A DNA stretch of 64,000 bases from Mesorhizobium sp. NZP2077 (GTDB lineage: Bacteria; Pseudomonadota; Alphaproteobacteria; Rhizobiales; Rhizobiaceae), in contig NZ_CP051293.1 in the NCBI RefSeq assembly GCF_013170805.1, positions 6,454,001 through 6,518,000 on the forward strand, in the 5' to 3' direction. Position 1 is the first letter of the stretch, and each line of letters starts with the position of its first letter. Positions 39,591 to 49,202 of the stretch are shown piece by piece. Both the position numbers and the translations under genes were made by a program. The notes under the pieces are model-generated. The model was not told the origin of the DNA. It saw only the letters and a program-made list of their open reading frames with translations, and ran no database searches.

Positions 39591-41087
39591 TTATTTCGCG
39601 CGATCAGCAGCCTGCGCCGCCAGGATCTTCTTCACCTCGGCAACCAATTCGCTTTCCGCCACCGTCACCTGCGCTGGGCGCGCGGCGCGCCATTCGGCGT
39701 TGTCGGTGATTTCCGCCGACATGCGCGCGCCTTCGATCAGGTCCTTGATCTGCAGCTCGCCCTTGGCGCGCTCGTCACCGCCCTGGATGATTGCGACCGG
39801 GCAGTTTCGCCGGTCGGCATATTTGAGCTGCGCCTTCATGCCGGCGCCGCCGAGATACATTTCGGACCGGATGCCGGCGGCGCGCAGTTTGCCGACCATT
39901 TTCTGGTAGCGGCCGAGGCTATCGGTGTCCTTGTCCATCACCAGCACGACGACCGGCGCGATCACATCAGTGCTGTCAAGCTTGCCGAGGTTCTTCAGCG
40001 CCGTCATCAACCTGCTGACGCCGATGGAGAAACCCGTCGCCGGCACCGGCTCGCTACGGAAGCGCGAGACCAGACCGTCATAGCGACCGCCGCCGCCGAC
40101 CGAGCCGAAGCGCACGATCTGGCCATCCTCATTGGGGATTTCCGCCAGCAGTTCGGCCTCAAGGACGGGGCCGGTGTAATATTCGAGACCACGCACCACC
40201 GAGCGGTCCATGGCGATGCGATCTTCACCGTATCCCGCCGCCCGGACCAGGGCTTCGATTGTCGCCAATTCGCTGACGCCTTCCTGGTAGGTCGCGTTCG
40301 AATTGACGCTGGAATCCTGGCCGGCCTGTATAGTTCTCGCAGTTGCTTGAAGAACGGCCTCGGCTTGCCCATTGTTCAACCCAGCGCCCTTGGCGAAGTC
40401 GCCCTCGCCTTCCTTGCCGCCATCCCAGCGCCCCGGCCCAAGAAGAAGCCTCACGCCTTCCGCCCCGAGCTTGTCCAGCTTGTCGATCGCGCGCAGCACC
40501 GTCAGCCGGCGTCCGGCGTTCTCCTCGCCGCCAAGACCGATTGCTTCCAACACGCCGTCCAGCACCTTGCGGTTGTTGACGCGGATGACGTAGTCGCCGC
40601 GCTTGATGCCGAGCGCTTCCATGACGTCGGCCATCATCATCGCCATTTCGGCGTCGGCGGCGACGCCCGGCGTGCCGATCGTGTCGGCGTCGAACTGCAT
40701 GAACTGGCGGAAGCGGCCGGGGCCGGGCTTCTCGTTGCGGAACACCCAGCCGGAGCGGTAGCTGCGATAGGGTTTCGGCAGGCGCTCGTAATTCTCGGCG
40801 ACAAAGCGCGCCGTCGGCGCGGTCAGGTCGTAGCGCAGCGACAGCCACTGCTCGTCATCGTCCTGGAAGGAGAACACGCCTTCGTTCGGCCGGTCCTGGT
40901 CGGGCAGGAATTTTCCCAGCGCATCGGTGTATTCGATCAACGGCTGGTCGGCCGGTTCGAAACCATAAAGCTCATAGACCGAGCGGATCGTCGTCATCAT
41001 CTTCTCGACGGCGCGGATGTCCTCGGCGCTGCGGTCGGCAAAACCGCGCGGCAGCCGCGCTTTCGTCTTTTCCGATTTGTCGGCCAT
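39591..41087 (-). CDS. hisS: Histidyl-tRNA synthetase
   Basis: 498 residues, class II synthetase. Motif 2 region [20 protein letters not shown], histidine motif [15 protein letters not shown], motif 3 [14 protein letters not shown] with [10 protein letters not shown], and an anticodon-binding C-terminal domain. The longer alphaproteobacterial form fits the length. The start at 41087 (MADKSEKTK) is chosen by family length; the frame is open a further 180 codons upstream but that sequence is not protein-like. First gene of the hisS-hisZ-hisG operon. Confidence 0.96.
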   Translation of the reverse strand: MADKSEKTKARLPRGFADRSAEDIRAVEKMMTTIRSVYELYGFEPADQPLIEYTDALGKFLPDQDRPNEGVFSFQDDDEQWLSLRYDLTAPTARFVAENYERLPKPYRSYRSGWVFRNEKPGPGRFRQFMQFDADTIGTPGVAADAEMAMMMADVMEALGIKRGDYVIRVNNRKVLDGVLEAIGLGGEENAGRRLTVLRAIDKLDKLGAEGVRLLLGPGRWDGGKEGEGDFAKGAGLNNGQAEAVLQATARTIQAGQDSSVNSNATYQEGVSELATIEALVRAAGYGEDRIAMDRSVVRGLEYYTGPVLEAELLAEIPNEDGQIVRFGSVGGGGRYDGLVSRFRSEPVPATGFSIGVSRLMTALKNLGKLDSTDVIAPVVVLVMDKDTDSLGRYQKMVGKLRAAGIRSEMYLGGAGMKAQLKYADRRNCPVAIIQGGDERAKGELQIKDLIEGARMSAEITDNAEWRAARPAQVTVAESELVAEVKKILAAQAADRAK

Positions 41088-41336
41088 GAGATGAGCACCC
41101 GGTGTTTCGTGGCGCTGCGTGGATAGGAAATTTCCCATTCCGCAGCGCGCGTTTCCTAACCGATGCAGCCGGGAGCGGCAAGGGTCGGCACCTCGCACCA
41201 TGCCCGGTGAGAACAGGAGGAGTCGAACCACCTTGAAACAGAAACGCGCCGAAAATGAAACAATCCCGCCATCAGCACGGCATCGTGCCGACACAATCGC
41301 AACCGATATAGCGCAGGATATGAAGGGGTTCGGGAC

Positions 41337-41588
41337 ATGACCAGCGCAGTGAAATTCCATGCCAACAGCGATGCCGGCGCGTTGCCAGCACGCCTGCGTC
41401 CGGCCGGCACCCATGCGCCGAAAATGGTTGGCCAGGCTGCCGGACCGTTCGATGTACCTGAAGACACCGGCAAGGGGTCTTCCCTGCGCGATGCGCTGGT
41501 GACCGGCCTGCTGGTGATTTATCCGACCGTGGCCACGGTGGCGGCGATCGTCGCCGGACTGTTCCTGGCCAGCGTCAACGGCACCTGA
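41337..41588 (+). CDS. Small single-span membrane protein, unknown
   Basis: 83 residues: a polar 50-residue N-terminal part and one strong membrane helix near the end ([21 protein letters not shown]). GAAGGGG lies upstream of the ATG at a fair distance. No known family is recognised. Codon use suits the chromosome. It is followed by a broken gene for a secreted protein. Confidence 0.6.
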   Translation: MTSAVKFHANSDAGALPARLRPAGTHAPKMVGQAAGPFDVPEDTGKGSSLRDALVTGLLVIYPTVATVAAIVAGLFLASVNGT

Positions 41589-41625
41589 AACTTCTTTCCA
41601 TATTTTCTTGATCGGGGGATTGAGC

Positions 41626-42013
41626 ATGCGAGTGGCTACGCATATGCGCTTGGCTGCGCATTTTTACTCGGGTTAGCCAATCCGGCCAGTGCCGGCGGCT
41701 GCAAGGCGGGCGAAGCCGGCCTTGCCGGGCACTACTATCGCGTGGCGTCATGGAGGTCGGCTCCGAACTGCTGCTCAGGAAAGACGGCAGCTTCGAGTTC
41801 ATGCTGGCCTACGGCGCCAACGACCAGTACGGCAAGGGCTGCTGGGTGAAGAAGGGATCGACCGTCGAGGTCATTCCGGCCGGCCGCAGTTCGGCATCAA
41901 CGGACCACATGCCCGACGACAGCGGTCTTGGCGGACTGGTGCTGACCATTTCCGGCCGCAGCCTGGTGTGGGACATCAATGGCAGCGGACACAAGGGACG
42001 GTTCGAGAAATGA
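41626..42013 (+). pseudogene. Frameshifted gene for a small secreted protein
   Basis: Three frames together make one plausible protein. ATG at 41626 begins a signal-like start ([10 protein letters not shown]), that frame stops at 41674; a second frame supplies LLGLANPASAGGCKAGEAGLAGHYY; and a third, from 41747 to the stop, gives GVMEVGSELLLRKDGSFEF...GHKGRFEK. Joining them needs two small indels, around 41660 and 41740. The joined product would be a 115-residue exported protein with a beta-rich domain. I do not recognise a named family. Confidence 0.6.
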
Positions 42014-42016
42014 GCC

Positions 42017-42655
42017 CTATTTCGGTCGTTTGAAAGCCTTCCTCTCCTTCTCGACCTGCTTGCGGCAGACACAGCCCTCGAGATGGTCGTTGACCAGGCC
42101 CATGGCCTGCATAAAGGCGTAGACCGTGGTCGGGCCGACAAAACTCCAGCCGCGCTTCTTCAATTCCTTCGAAATCCGGGTCGAAACCGCCGTCGTCGGG
42201 TTGGCGCGCAGATGCGCGAGGTCGACGATCCTGGGCCTCTCGTCCTTGCCGGGTTCGAACCTCCAGAACCAGGCGGCGAGCGAGCCGAACTCATCGACCA
42301 TTTCGCGCGCGCGTTTGGCGTTGTTGATGGTCGAGACGATCTTGCCGCGATGACGGATGATGCCGGCATTGCCGAGCAGGCGCTCGATATCCTTGTCGGT
42401 GAAAGCGGCGACCTTGTCGAAGTCGAAGCCGGCGAAGGCCTCGCGAAAATTCTCGCGCTTGCGCAAAATGGTCAGCCACGACAGTCCCGACTGAAACCCT
42501 TCGAGGCAGATCTTTTCGAACAGCCTGCGGTCGTCGGCCACCGGCCGGCCCCATTCATGATCATGATAGTGTAGATAGTCGGGCAGGTTGCCGTGCCAGA
42601 AGCAGCGCGCGACACCGTCGGGACCGGCAAGCAGGCCGGTGTTTTCATTGCTCAT
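42017..42655 (-). CDS. tag: DNA-3-methyladenine glycosylase I
   Basis: 212 residues of the HhH-type Tag enzyme: RCFWHGNLPDYLHYHDHEWG (Cys and His of the zinc snap with later His/Cys), FEKICLEGFQSGLSWLTIL (Glu and Trp of the base pocket) and FVGPTTVYAFMQAMGLVNDH. It excises 3-methyladenine from alkylated DNA. The start at 42655 (MSNENTG) gives normal length; the frame runs 13 codons further upstream without a ribosome site. Confidence 0.95.
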   Translation of the reverse strand: MSNENTGLLAGPDGVARCFWHGNLPDYLHYHDHEWGRPVADDRRLFEKICLEGFQSGLSWLTILRKRENFREAFAGFDFDKVAAFTDKDIERLLGNAGIIRHRGKIVSTINNAKRAREMVDEFGSLAAWFWRFEPGKDERPRIVDLAHLRANPTTAVSTRISKELKKRGWSFVGPTTVYAFMQAMGLVNDHLEGCVCRKQVEKERKAFKRPK

Positions 42656-42870
42656 TCGCAAAAATCCATCCGTTAACGCGCTTTTGCGCTGCATTTACTG
42701 TGGCTTTACCAGATTCCTGAACCCGGCGGTAACCACACCAAAAGGTTTACTGACACTTCCGCATTTTACGCATTCCGATTCATGTTTCGGTTGCTGCTTG
42801 CACGCCAATGATCGCTGAACCGGGCGTCGTTTCCACCCGGTTGTATCAAGACGATCAAGGTGCGTTCCCG

Positions 42871-43611
42871 ATGAAGAGAGTTTTGTTTTCCGTGCTCGGC
42901 GCCGTGGCAGTGTTTGCCGGCGTCACACCTTCCGCCGCTGGCGACCGTTATGCCGACAGGCCGCCGGTGATGGTGAGCCCCGACCTTTCCGCCCCCTGGG
43001 TGCTGCAGCTTGGCAATGCGCCCGGCATCGTACGGCAGAATCGCCAAGTCGTGCAGCAGCCGCGCCTGCGCTATGCGCAACCGGCGCAGCCGGACCGCGT
43101 GCAGACGGCGGCCGTACAGGCGCCGGCCAAGCGCATGGTCATGCGCCCGCAGATCAACCCGATCTACCTTCCGCAGGAAGTCGCCTATGACGGCCCGCAG
43201 AAGCCGGGCACGATCGTCATCGACACGACGCAGAATTTCCTCTTTCTCATCGAGAAGAACGGCAAGGCACGGCGCTATGGCGTCGGCACCGGCAAGCCCG
43301 GCTTCGAGTGGTCGGGCACCCACAAGATCACCAACAAGCGCGAGTGGCCGGACTGGCGTCCGCCGGCGGAGATGATCAAGCGCGAGGCCGCCAAGGGCCG
43401 CTATCTGCCGACCTATCTGGCCGGCGGCATGGAGAACCCGCTCGGCGCCCGCGCGCTCTACATCGGCACCACCGAATATCGTATCCACGGCACCAACCAG
43501 CCCTGGACGATCGGCGGCGCGGTGTCGTCAGGCTGCATCCGCATGCGCAACGAAGACGTGGTCGACCTCTATGAACGGGTCAATGTCGGAACCACGGTCG
43601 AGGTGATATAG
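42871..43611 (+). CDS. L,D-transpeptidase (ErfK/YbiS/YcfS/YnhG)
   Basis: 246 residues with a signal peptide (1-22, ending PSAAG), a Gln/Arg-rich linker and a YkuD catalytic domain (about 110-246). The active-site motif reads HGTNQPWTIGGAVSSGCIRM with Cys nucleophile. It forms 3-3 cross-links in peptidoglycan or attaches outer-membrane proteins to it, acting in the periplasm. The start at 42871 has AAGGTG upstream; the frame opens 21 codons earlier but that would precede the signal peptide. Confidence 0.94.
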   Translation: MKRVLFSVLGAVAVFAGVTPSAAGDRYADRPPVMVSPDLSAPWVLQLGNAPGIVRQNRQVVQQPRLRYAQPAQPDRVQTAAVQAPAKRMVMRPQINPIYLPQEVAYDGPQKPGTIVIDTTQNFLFLIEKNGKARRYGVGTGKPGFEWSGTHKITNKREWPDWRPPAEMIKREAAKGRYLPTYLAGGMENPLGARALYIGTTEYRIHGTNQPWTIGGAVSSGCIRMRNEDVVDLYERVNVGTTVEVI

Positions 43612-43700
43612 TTTTCGCGAATCACCTGATCGGGAAACACATCGTTTCCCGAGGTCGGAAGGAATAACGGGGGACGGGCCGTATGGGGATGCGGTCGGTC

Positions 43701-43740
43701 AAGAAGGGCAGCACGGGAAACCGCGCTGCCCTTCTTTTTT
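43701..43740 (+). terminator. Rho-independent terminator after the L,D-transpeptidase
   Basis: Stem AAGAAGGGCAGC / GCTGCCCTTCTT with a 12-base loop region, ending in a run of six T. Confidence 0.92.
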
Positions 43741-43875
43741 GATCGGCGTCCAGTGCCTGCGACATGGCCCCGCGTCGTTGCGTCGCGCAAAAGGCATGGC
43801 GGTTCGCTTTCGTGCTGCCATTTTCGACGGTCTTTTGCTATGTCGGCGCCAACGCAAGAAAAAGAGTCCACCCCC

Positions 43876-44796
43876 ATGTCCCTGTCCGACGACAGCCGCT
43901 ATCTCAAGGGCGGCCCGGTAGCCCAGCGCATCATCGCCGCCGTGCGCGAGGATGCGGCAATTGCCAAAGCCGAGGGTTTTTCGCCCAAGCTGATCTCGAT
44001 CACCGTCGGCGACACCGATGCGGTCGACGTCTATGTGCGCAACCAGCGCGCCAAGGCTCAGCTTGCCGGCATCGATTTCGAGGAACGGCGTTTCCCCGCC
44101 ACCATCACGTCAGGTGAACTGGAGGCGGCCATCCATGGCCTGAACGCCGATCCGCGTGTCACCGGCATCATCATCCAGCGGCCGGTGCCTGGGCATATCC
44201 CGATCAGGACGCTGCAGGCGGCCGTGCATCCGCTCAAGGATGTCGAAGGCATGCACCCGGCCTCGATCGGCAACATCGTCTACAACCAGCTCGATCTGGC
44301 GCCCTGCACGGCGGCCGCCTCGGTCGAACTGCTCAAGGAGACCGGGCTCGATCTCAAGGGGCTGGAAGTCGTCATCGTCGGCCATTCGGAAATCGTCGGC
44401 AAGCCGATCGCCTTCCTGTTGATGAGCGAAGGCGCGACGGTGACGGTCTGCCATCACATGACGCGATCGGTCGCAGCCCATGCGCGCCGTGCCGACGCGC
44501 TATTCGTTGCCGTCGGCAAGCCACGGCTGATCAAGGCCGACATGGTCAAGCCCGGTGCCGCCGTCATCGACATCGGCATCAATTCGGAGATCGGCCCGGA
44601 CGGCACGAGCCGCATCGTCGGCGATGTCGACACTGAAAGCGTGCGCGAGGTCGCCTCGTGGATCACGCCGGTGCCGGGCGGCGTCGGTCCGATCACGGTG
44701 GCGATCCTGCTGCGCAACACGATGGTGGCGCTCAGCCGCCAGCGCGCGCTCTATGAGGCGACTTATGGCACGGCGGACAGGCTCGCGGCGGAATAA
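43876..44796 (+). CDS. folD: Methylene-THF dehydrogenase / methenyl-THF cyclohydrolase
   Basis: 306 residues. YVRNQRAKAQLAGID holds the Tyr/Lys active-site segment (YxxxK), IIQRPVPGHI the substrate loop (Q-P-x-P), VVIVGHSEIVGKPIAFLL the NADP-binding turn, and WITPVPGGVGPITVAIL the family end signature. It interconverts methylene-, methenyl- and formyl-tetrahydrofolate in the cytosol. The start at 43876 is preferred over the in-frame ATG at 43840 because only the former has a site (AAAGAG). Confidence 0.97.
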   Translation: MSLSDDSRYLKGGPVAQRIIAAVREDAAIAKAEGFSPKLISITVGDTDAVDVYVRNQRAKAQLAGIDFEERRFPATITSGELEAAIHGLNADPRVTGIIIQRPVPGHIPIRTLQAAVHPLKDVEGMHPASIGNIVYNQLDLAPCTAAASVELLKETGLDLKGLEVVIVGHSEIVGKPIAFLLMSEGATVTVCHHMTRSVAAHARRADALFVAVGKPRLIKADMVKPGAAVIDIGINSEIGPDGTSRIVGDVDTESVREVASWITPVPGGVGPITVAILLRNTMVALSRQRALYEATYGTADRLAAE

Positions 44797-44813
44797 GATA
44801 GGGCCGCGCCAAG

Positions 44814-44941
44814 GCCCCTCACCCAGCCTCCGCTTCGCTCGGCTGACCTCTCCCCGAGGGGGAGAGGAGACTACGAGCGCCAGCGCTTCCACCTTCTCCC
44901 CAGCGGGGAGAAGGTGGCCGCGAACCGGCCAGATGAGGGGG
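44814..44941. repeat. Palindromic intergenic repeat element
   Basis: About 128 bases starting CCCCTCACCC and ending GATGAGGGGGA, so the ends are inverted. Inside are hairpins CTCTCCCCGAGGGGGAGAG and CCTTCTCCCCAGCGGGGAGAAGG and the CTTCGCTCGG motif. The layout is typical of rhizobial mosaic repeats; it lies between convergent folD and glcF and may help end both transcripts. Confidence 0.8.
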
Positions 44942-44973
44942 ATTGCCGTAACTCTGACAGCGGCAACGCCACG

Positions 44974-46299
44974 CTACTCAGCCGCTATCAGGTTGCCCTC
45001 GGAGACGCCTTCCGGCTTCGGTCCACCATACGCCCAGTCCAGCAGCTTGATCGTGTGCACCACGGGCAGCTTCGCGGCGGACGCGATCTGCGTGATGCAG
45101 CCGATGTTGCCGGTGGCGACGATCGAAGCGCCCGTCGCCTCGATGTTTTTCACCTTGCGGTCGCGCAGTTTTGCCGAAATTTCGGGCTGCAGAATGTTGT
45201 AGGTGCCGGCCGAACCGCAGCACAGATGGCCCTCGCGCGGCTCGCGCACGATGAAGCCGGCTTTGGCCAGCAGTTCCTTCGGCTGGCGCGTGATCTTCTG
45301 GCCGTGCTGCATGGAACATGCCGAGTGATAGGCAACGATGGTGCCGGGCTTGCGCACCGGCTCGGGCATGTCGAAAGCGGCCAGATATTCGGTGATGTCC
45401 TTGGCCAGCGCCGAGACGCGCGCGGCCTTGTCGGCATAGGCCGGATCGAGCCGCAGCATGAAGCCATAATCCTTGATCGTCGTGCCACAGCCGGACGCGG
45501 TGATGATGATGGCATCGAGCCCGCCCTGATCGATGGCGCGCGTCCAGGCGTCGACATTTTGTCTCGCCGAGGCAAGGGCTGCCTGCTCCCGCCCCATATG
45601 ATGGACCAATGCGCCGCAGCAGCCCTCGCCCGGCGGTACCACCACCTCGACGCCGAGGCGTGTGAGCAGTGAGATCGTCGTGTCGTTGATGGCGGGATCA
45701 AGCACCGATTGCGCGCAGCCGGTGAGGATGGCGACCCGGCCCTTTTTTACCCCCTGCCCGACATGGACGCCCGGCGTGGCCATCGGCGAGGCTGCCGGGA
45801 TCGAGGCCGGCGCGAGCTTGAGCATGGCGCCGAGCGGTTTTAGGGCCGGGACTTTTTCGAAGACGCCGATGAACGGCTTGCCCAGTTTCGCCAGTTTGAG
45901 TGCGGCGCGAAAGCGCGAGGGAAAGGGCAGCACGAAAGCCAGCATGGCGCGGGTCAGGCGGTCGAGCAGCGGCCGTCTGTAGGTTTCCTGGATATGGGCA
46001 CGCGCGTGGTCGACCAGATGCATGTAGTTGACGCCCGACGGGCAGGTCGTCATGCAGGCGAGGCACGACAGGCAGCGGTCGATATGGGTGACGATCTCCT
46101 TGTCGGCCGGGCGGCCGTTTTCCAGCATGTCCTTGATCAGGTAGATGCGCCCGCGGGGCGAATCCAATTCGTTGCCCAATGTCACATAGGTCGGGCAGGT
46201 GGCGGTGCAGAAGCCGCAATGCACGCATTTGCGCAGGATCTTTTCCGATTCCGCGACATGCGGATCGGCAAGCTGGGCGGATGAGAAATTGGTCTGCAT
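44974..46299 (-). CDS. glcF: Glycolate oxidase iron-sulfur subunit
   Basis: 441 residues. Two 4Fe-4S ferredoxin clusters near the start: CVHCGFCTATCP (Cys25, 28, 31, 35) and CLSCLACMTTCP (Cys76, 79, 82, 86). Two CCG domains follow, with GEGCCGALVHHMG and GHLCCGSAGTYN. It passes electrons from the flavin subunits to the membrane quinone pool. Last gene of the leftward glcD-glcE-glcF cluster, 10 bases after glcE. Confidence 0.96.
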   Translation of the reverse strand: MQTNFSSAQLADPHVAESEKILRKCVHCGFCTATCPTYVTLGNELDSPRGRIYLIKDMLENGRPADKEIVTHIDRCLSCLACMTTCPSGVNYMHLVDHARAHIQETYRRPLLDRLTRAMLAFVLPFPSRFRAALKLAKLGKPFIGVFEKVPALKPLGAMLKLAPASIPAASPMATPGVHVGQGVKKGRVAILTGCAQSVLDPAINDTTISLLTRLGVEVVVPPGEGCCGALVHHMGREQAALASARQNVDAWTRAIDQGGLDAIIITASGCGTTIKDYGFMLRLDPAYADKAARVSALAKDITEYLAAFDMPEPVRKPGTIVAYHSACSMQHGQKITRQPKELLAKAGFIVREPREGHLCCGSAGTYNILQPEISAKLRDRKVKNIEATGASIVATGNIGCITQIASAAKLPVVHTIKLLDWAYGGPKPEGVSEGNLIAAE

Positions 46300-46309
46300 C
46301 GCTGATGTC

Positions 46310-47515
46310 CTAGGCCATGCGGCCGGGATTGAGGATGTTCTTCGGGTCGAATTCCTGCTTCAGCCGCTGGCTGAGCGCGGCCAGCGCCGGCGCCTGCGGC
46401 TCGAAGACAGGCAAAGCGGCGCGATGGGCGGGTGCGGCGCGCACCAGCGTCGCATGCCCGCCGCCATGTTTGCGCAGCAACCCGCGCAGCAAAGCAGCTT
46501 CAGGGCCACCCTCTTCCATGCGCAGCCACACCAGCCCACCCTGCCAATCATAGAACGCGCTGACGGCGGCTTGCATACGCAGTGTCAGAACCATCTGATG
46601 GCCCTGGGCAGGCGTCATCGACACGCGCCAGACCGGCTTTTCGCTGCCGTCGGCGAAGGGCCTGACATCGCGCACATCGCGCCAGATGAGCTGCGAGGCC
46701 TCGCCTGAGATTTCCTCCAGCGGGCCGGCATTGCGGAGCAAGGTCTTCAGCGCGGCGATGCGATAGGCGACGGACGGACCAAAACCTTCGACGCGGAGTA
46801 GCGTGGCCGCATCGCTGCCGAGGGCGCCGCCGGCGACACGCGCGGCGATGCGCTCCGGCAGATGGGCAGCGCTCGACACTTCAGCACTCGAGCCGAGCGC
46901 CAAGGCCATGGCGGCTGCGGCCGCATCGTCGAGCAAGCCACGGATGGCGAGCGTGACTTCGGTTTCGGCTGACGGCAGCACCTTGAAGGTGACGTCGGTG
47001 AAAACGGCCAGCGAGCCCCAGCTGTTAGCCATCAGCTTCGACATGTCGTAGCCGGTGACGTTCTTGACCACGCGGCCACCGGATTTGAAGGCCTCGCCCC
47101 GGCCGGAGACGACATTGATGCCGAGGATATGATCGCGCGCAGCACCTGCCTTGAGGCGGCGCGGACCGGAGAGGTTGGCGCCAAGCACGCCACCGATCGT
47201 GCCTTTGCCGGGCTCGCCGCCGAACAGCGGGCCATAATCCATCGGCTCGAACGCCAGTTGCTGGTCGTTTTCCGCCAGCAGCTTCTCGATCTCGGCCAGC
47301 GGCGTGCCGGCTTTTGCCGACAGCACCAGCTCGGCGGGTTCATAAAGGGTGACGCCGGTGAGTTTCGACAGGTCGAGCGTGTGTTCCGTCTGCAGCGGAC
47401 GGCCAATGCCGCGCTTGGAGCCGTGACCGAGAATTTCGAGTGGTGACTCTTCCGCCACGGCCCAGGCTACGGAGGAGAGGACTTCATCGGAGGTAGTTGG
47501 GGTGAAGGTGGTCAT
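46310..47515 (-). CDS. glcE: Glycolate oxidase FAD-binding subunit
   Basis: 401 residues of the PCMH FAD-binding type: VLSAKAGTPLAEIEKLLAE and GGVLGANLSGPRRLKAGAAR with GRVVKNVTGYDMSKLM give the FAD pocket. The C-terminus ends FDPKNILNPGRMA, the vanillyl-alcohol-oxidase type signature. It is the shorter flavin subunit that pairs with GlcD in oxidising glycolate to glyoxylate. It sits between glcD and glcF. Confidence 0.95.
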   Translation of the reverse strand: MTTFTPTTSDEVLSSVAWAVAEESPLEILGHGSKRGIGRPLQTEHTLDLSKLTGVTLYEPAELVLSAKAGTPLAEIEKLLAENDQQLAFEPMDYGPLFGGEPGKGTIGGVLGANLSGPRRLKAGAARDHILGINVVSGRGEAFKSGGRVVKNVTGYDMSKLMANSWGSLAVFTDVTFKVLPSAETEVTLAIRGLLDDAAAAAMALALGSSAEVSSAAHLPERIAARVAGGALGSDAATLLRVEGFGPSVAYRIAALKTLLRNAGPLEEISGEASQLIWRDVRDVRPFADGSEKPVWRVSMTPAQGHQMVLTLRMQAAVSAFYDWQGGLVWLRMEEGGPEAALLRGLLRKHGGGHATLVRAAPAHRAALPVFEPQAPALAALSQRLKQEFDPKNILNPGRMA

Positions 47516-47526
47516 GGCCTATCCTA

Positions 47527-47559
47527 GTTCCTCTCCCCCGCTTTGCGGGGGCGAGGAAC
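47527..47559. repeat. Intergenic hairpin between glcD and glcE
   Basis: GTTCCTCTCCCCCGC and GCGGGGGCGAGGAAC pair nearly perfectly around a short loop. It lies within the glc operon, so it is more likely an RNA-stability or dispersed repeat than a full terminator. Confidence 0.65.
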
Positions 47560-47580
47560 CCCCGTTCTGATAGGCCATCT

Positions 47581-49089
47581 TCAAAACCTCGGAATATCCG
47601 GAAACGCCACCTGCCCCCGGTGCACATGCATGCGCCCAAGCTCCGCACAGCGGCGCAGTTGCGGAAAAACCTTGCCCGGATTGAGCAGATGGTTGGGATC
47701 AAAGGCGCATTTGACGCGCATCTGCTGGTCGAGATCGACCTGGTTGAACATTTCCGGCATCAGGTCGCGCTTCTCGACCCCCACTCCGTGTTCGCCTGTC
47801 AGCACGCCGCCGACCTTGACGCAGAGCCGCAATATGTCGGCGCCGAAACTTTCGGCCTTGTCGAGTTCACCAGGCACATTGGCATCGTAGAGGATCAGCG
47901 GGTGCAGATTGCCGTCGCCGGCGTGGAAGACATTGGCGACGCCGAGCCCGTATTTTTCCGACAGCTCGCGCATGCCGGCCAGCACGCGCGGCAGTTCCTT
48001 GCGCGGGATGGTGCCGTCCATGCAGTAATAGTCGGGCGAGATGCGGCCGACTGCCGGGAAGGCTGCCTTGCGGCCGGCCCAGAAGCTCAGCCGCTCCTGC
48101 TCGGACTGCGAGATGCGACAGGTGGTCGAGCCGTTCTTGTAGGCGATCGCCTCGACCAGACCGATCAAATGGTCGACCTCGACGCCCGGCCCGTCGAGTT
48201 CGACGATCAGCAGCGCCTCGACATCGAGGGGATAGCCGGCATGGACGAAATCTTCGGCCGCGTGGATCGCCGGGCGGTCCATCATTTCCATGCCGCCCGG
48301 AATGATGCCGGCGCCGATGATGTCGGCAACGCATTGGCCGCCCTGCTCGCTGGTCGGGAAGCCGATCAGCAGCGCACGCGCCGTCTCCGGTTTCTTCAGG
48401 ATGCGGACCGTGACCTCGGTGACGACGCCTAGCAGGCCTTCCGAACCGGTCATGACGCCAAGCAGGTCGTAGCCTTCGGCGTCGAGATGGCTGCCGCCCA
48501 GCCGCACCACCTCGCCGTTCATCAGCACCATCTCGATGCCGAGCACATTGTTGGCGGTGAGGCCGTATTTCAGGCAGTGCACGCCGCCGGAATTCTCAGC
48601 GACGTTGCCGCCGATCGAGCAGGCGATCTGGGAGGATGGATCGGGGGCGTAATAAAAGCCCTCCTGCTCGACGGCGGTGGTGATGCCGAGATTGGTCACG
48701 CCTGGTTGGGCAACGACGATGCGATTGGGGAAGTCGATCGTCAGGATGCGGTTGAAGCGGCTCATGACCAGCAGCACCGCGTCCTCGAGCGGCAGCGCGC
48801 CGCCCGACAGCGAGGTGCCGGAGCCGCGCGGCACGACGCGGATGTTGCGGTCATTGCAGTATTTCAGCACACGCGAAACCTGTGCCACCGTTTCGGGCAA
48901 CACGACCACCAGCGGCAGCTGGCGATAGGCGGTCAGCCCATCGCTCTCGAAGGCGCGCATCTGATTGGTCGCGTCGACGACGCCCTCGCCCGGCGCGATG
49001 ATGCGCATGTCGGCGACGATCTCGTCGCGCCGGCGCAGCGTGGCGTCGTCTGGTTTCGGCATGGCCAGGCCGGACATCAGCAGCCCCAT
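47581..49089 (-). CDS. glcD: Glycolate oxidase FAD-linked catalytic subunit
   Basis: 502 residues: VVPRGSGTSLSGGALP (FAD-binding), GGNVAENSGGVHCLKYGLT, FHAGDGNLHPLILYD (catalytic His region) and LTGEHGVGVEKRDLMPE, ending FDPNHLLNPGKVFP. It oxidises glycolate (and often D-lactate) in a membrane-associated complex with GlcE and GlcF. Reading starts at 49089; Met codons four and nine residues in are alternatives with somewhat better sites. The upstream dyad TTGACTGGTCAA is a probable regulator site. Confidence 0.96.
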   Translation of the reverse strand: MGLLMSGLAMPKPDDATLRRRDEIVADMRIIAPGEGVVDATNQMRAFESDGLTAYRQLPLVVVLPETVAQVSRVLKYCNDRNIRVVPRGSGTSLSGGALPLEDAVLLVMSRFNRILTIDFPNRIVVAQPGVTNLGITTAVEQEGFYYAPDPSSQIACSIGGNVAENSGGVHCLKYGLTANNVLGIEMVLMNGEVVRLGGSHLDAEGYDLLGVMTGSEGLLGVVTEVTVRILKKPETARALLIGFPTSEQGGQCVADIIGAGIIPGGMEMMDRPAIHAAEDFVHAGYPLDVEALLIVELDGPGVEVDHLIGLVEAIAYKNGSTTCRISQSEQERLSFWAGRKAAFPAVGRISPDYYCMDGTIPRKELPRVLAGMRELSEKYGLGVANVFHAGDGNLHPLILYDANVPGELDKAESFGADILRLCVKVGGVLTGEHGVGVEKRDLMPEMFNQVDLDQQMRVKCAFDPNHLLNPGKVFPQLRRCAELGRMHVHRGQVAFPDIPRF

Positions 49090-49094
49090 TTTGC

Positions 49095-49106
49095 TTGACT
49101 GGTCAA
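49095..49106. promoter_or_regulatory. Symmetric site upstream of glcD
   Basis: TTGACTGGTCAA, a palindromic TTGAC-TG-GTCAA six bases before the glcD start. It carries TGGTC/GACCA half-sites of the sort bound by FadR-type GntR proteins and shares GACCAGT with the sites upstream of the GntR gene at 50751. Control of glcDEF by that regulator is inferred. Confidence 0.55.
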
Positions 49107-49202
49107 AATCTTTTACCAGCGAGGCGCATTCTTTGCAAACGCTGCGGTGATGCGGCCTCCGGCATCAAGGTCGGGACAAGCTTCCGCAGCGGCAATCTGC
49201 CG

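Noticed and set aside
41090..41627. 180-codon upstream extension of hisS
   Set aside because: The residues resemble no synthetase and overlap the small membrane protein gene on the other strand; family length fits the ATG at 41087.
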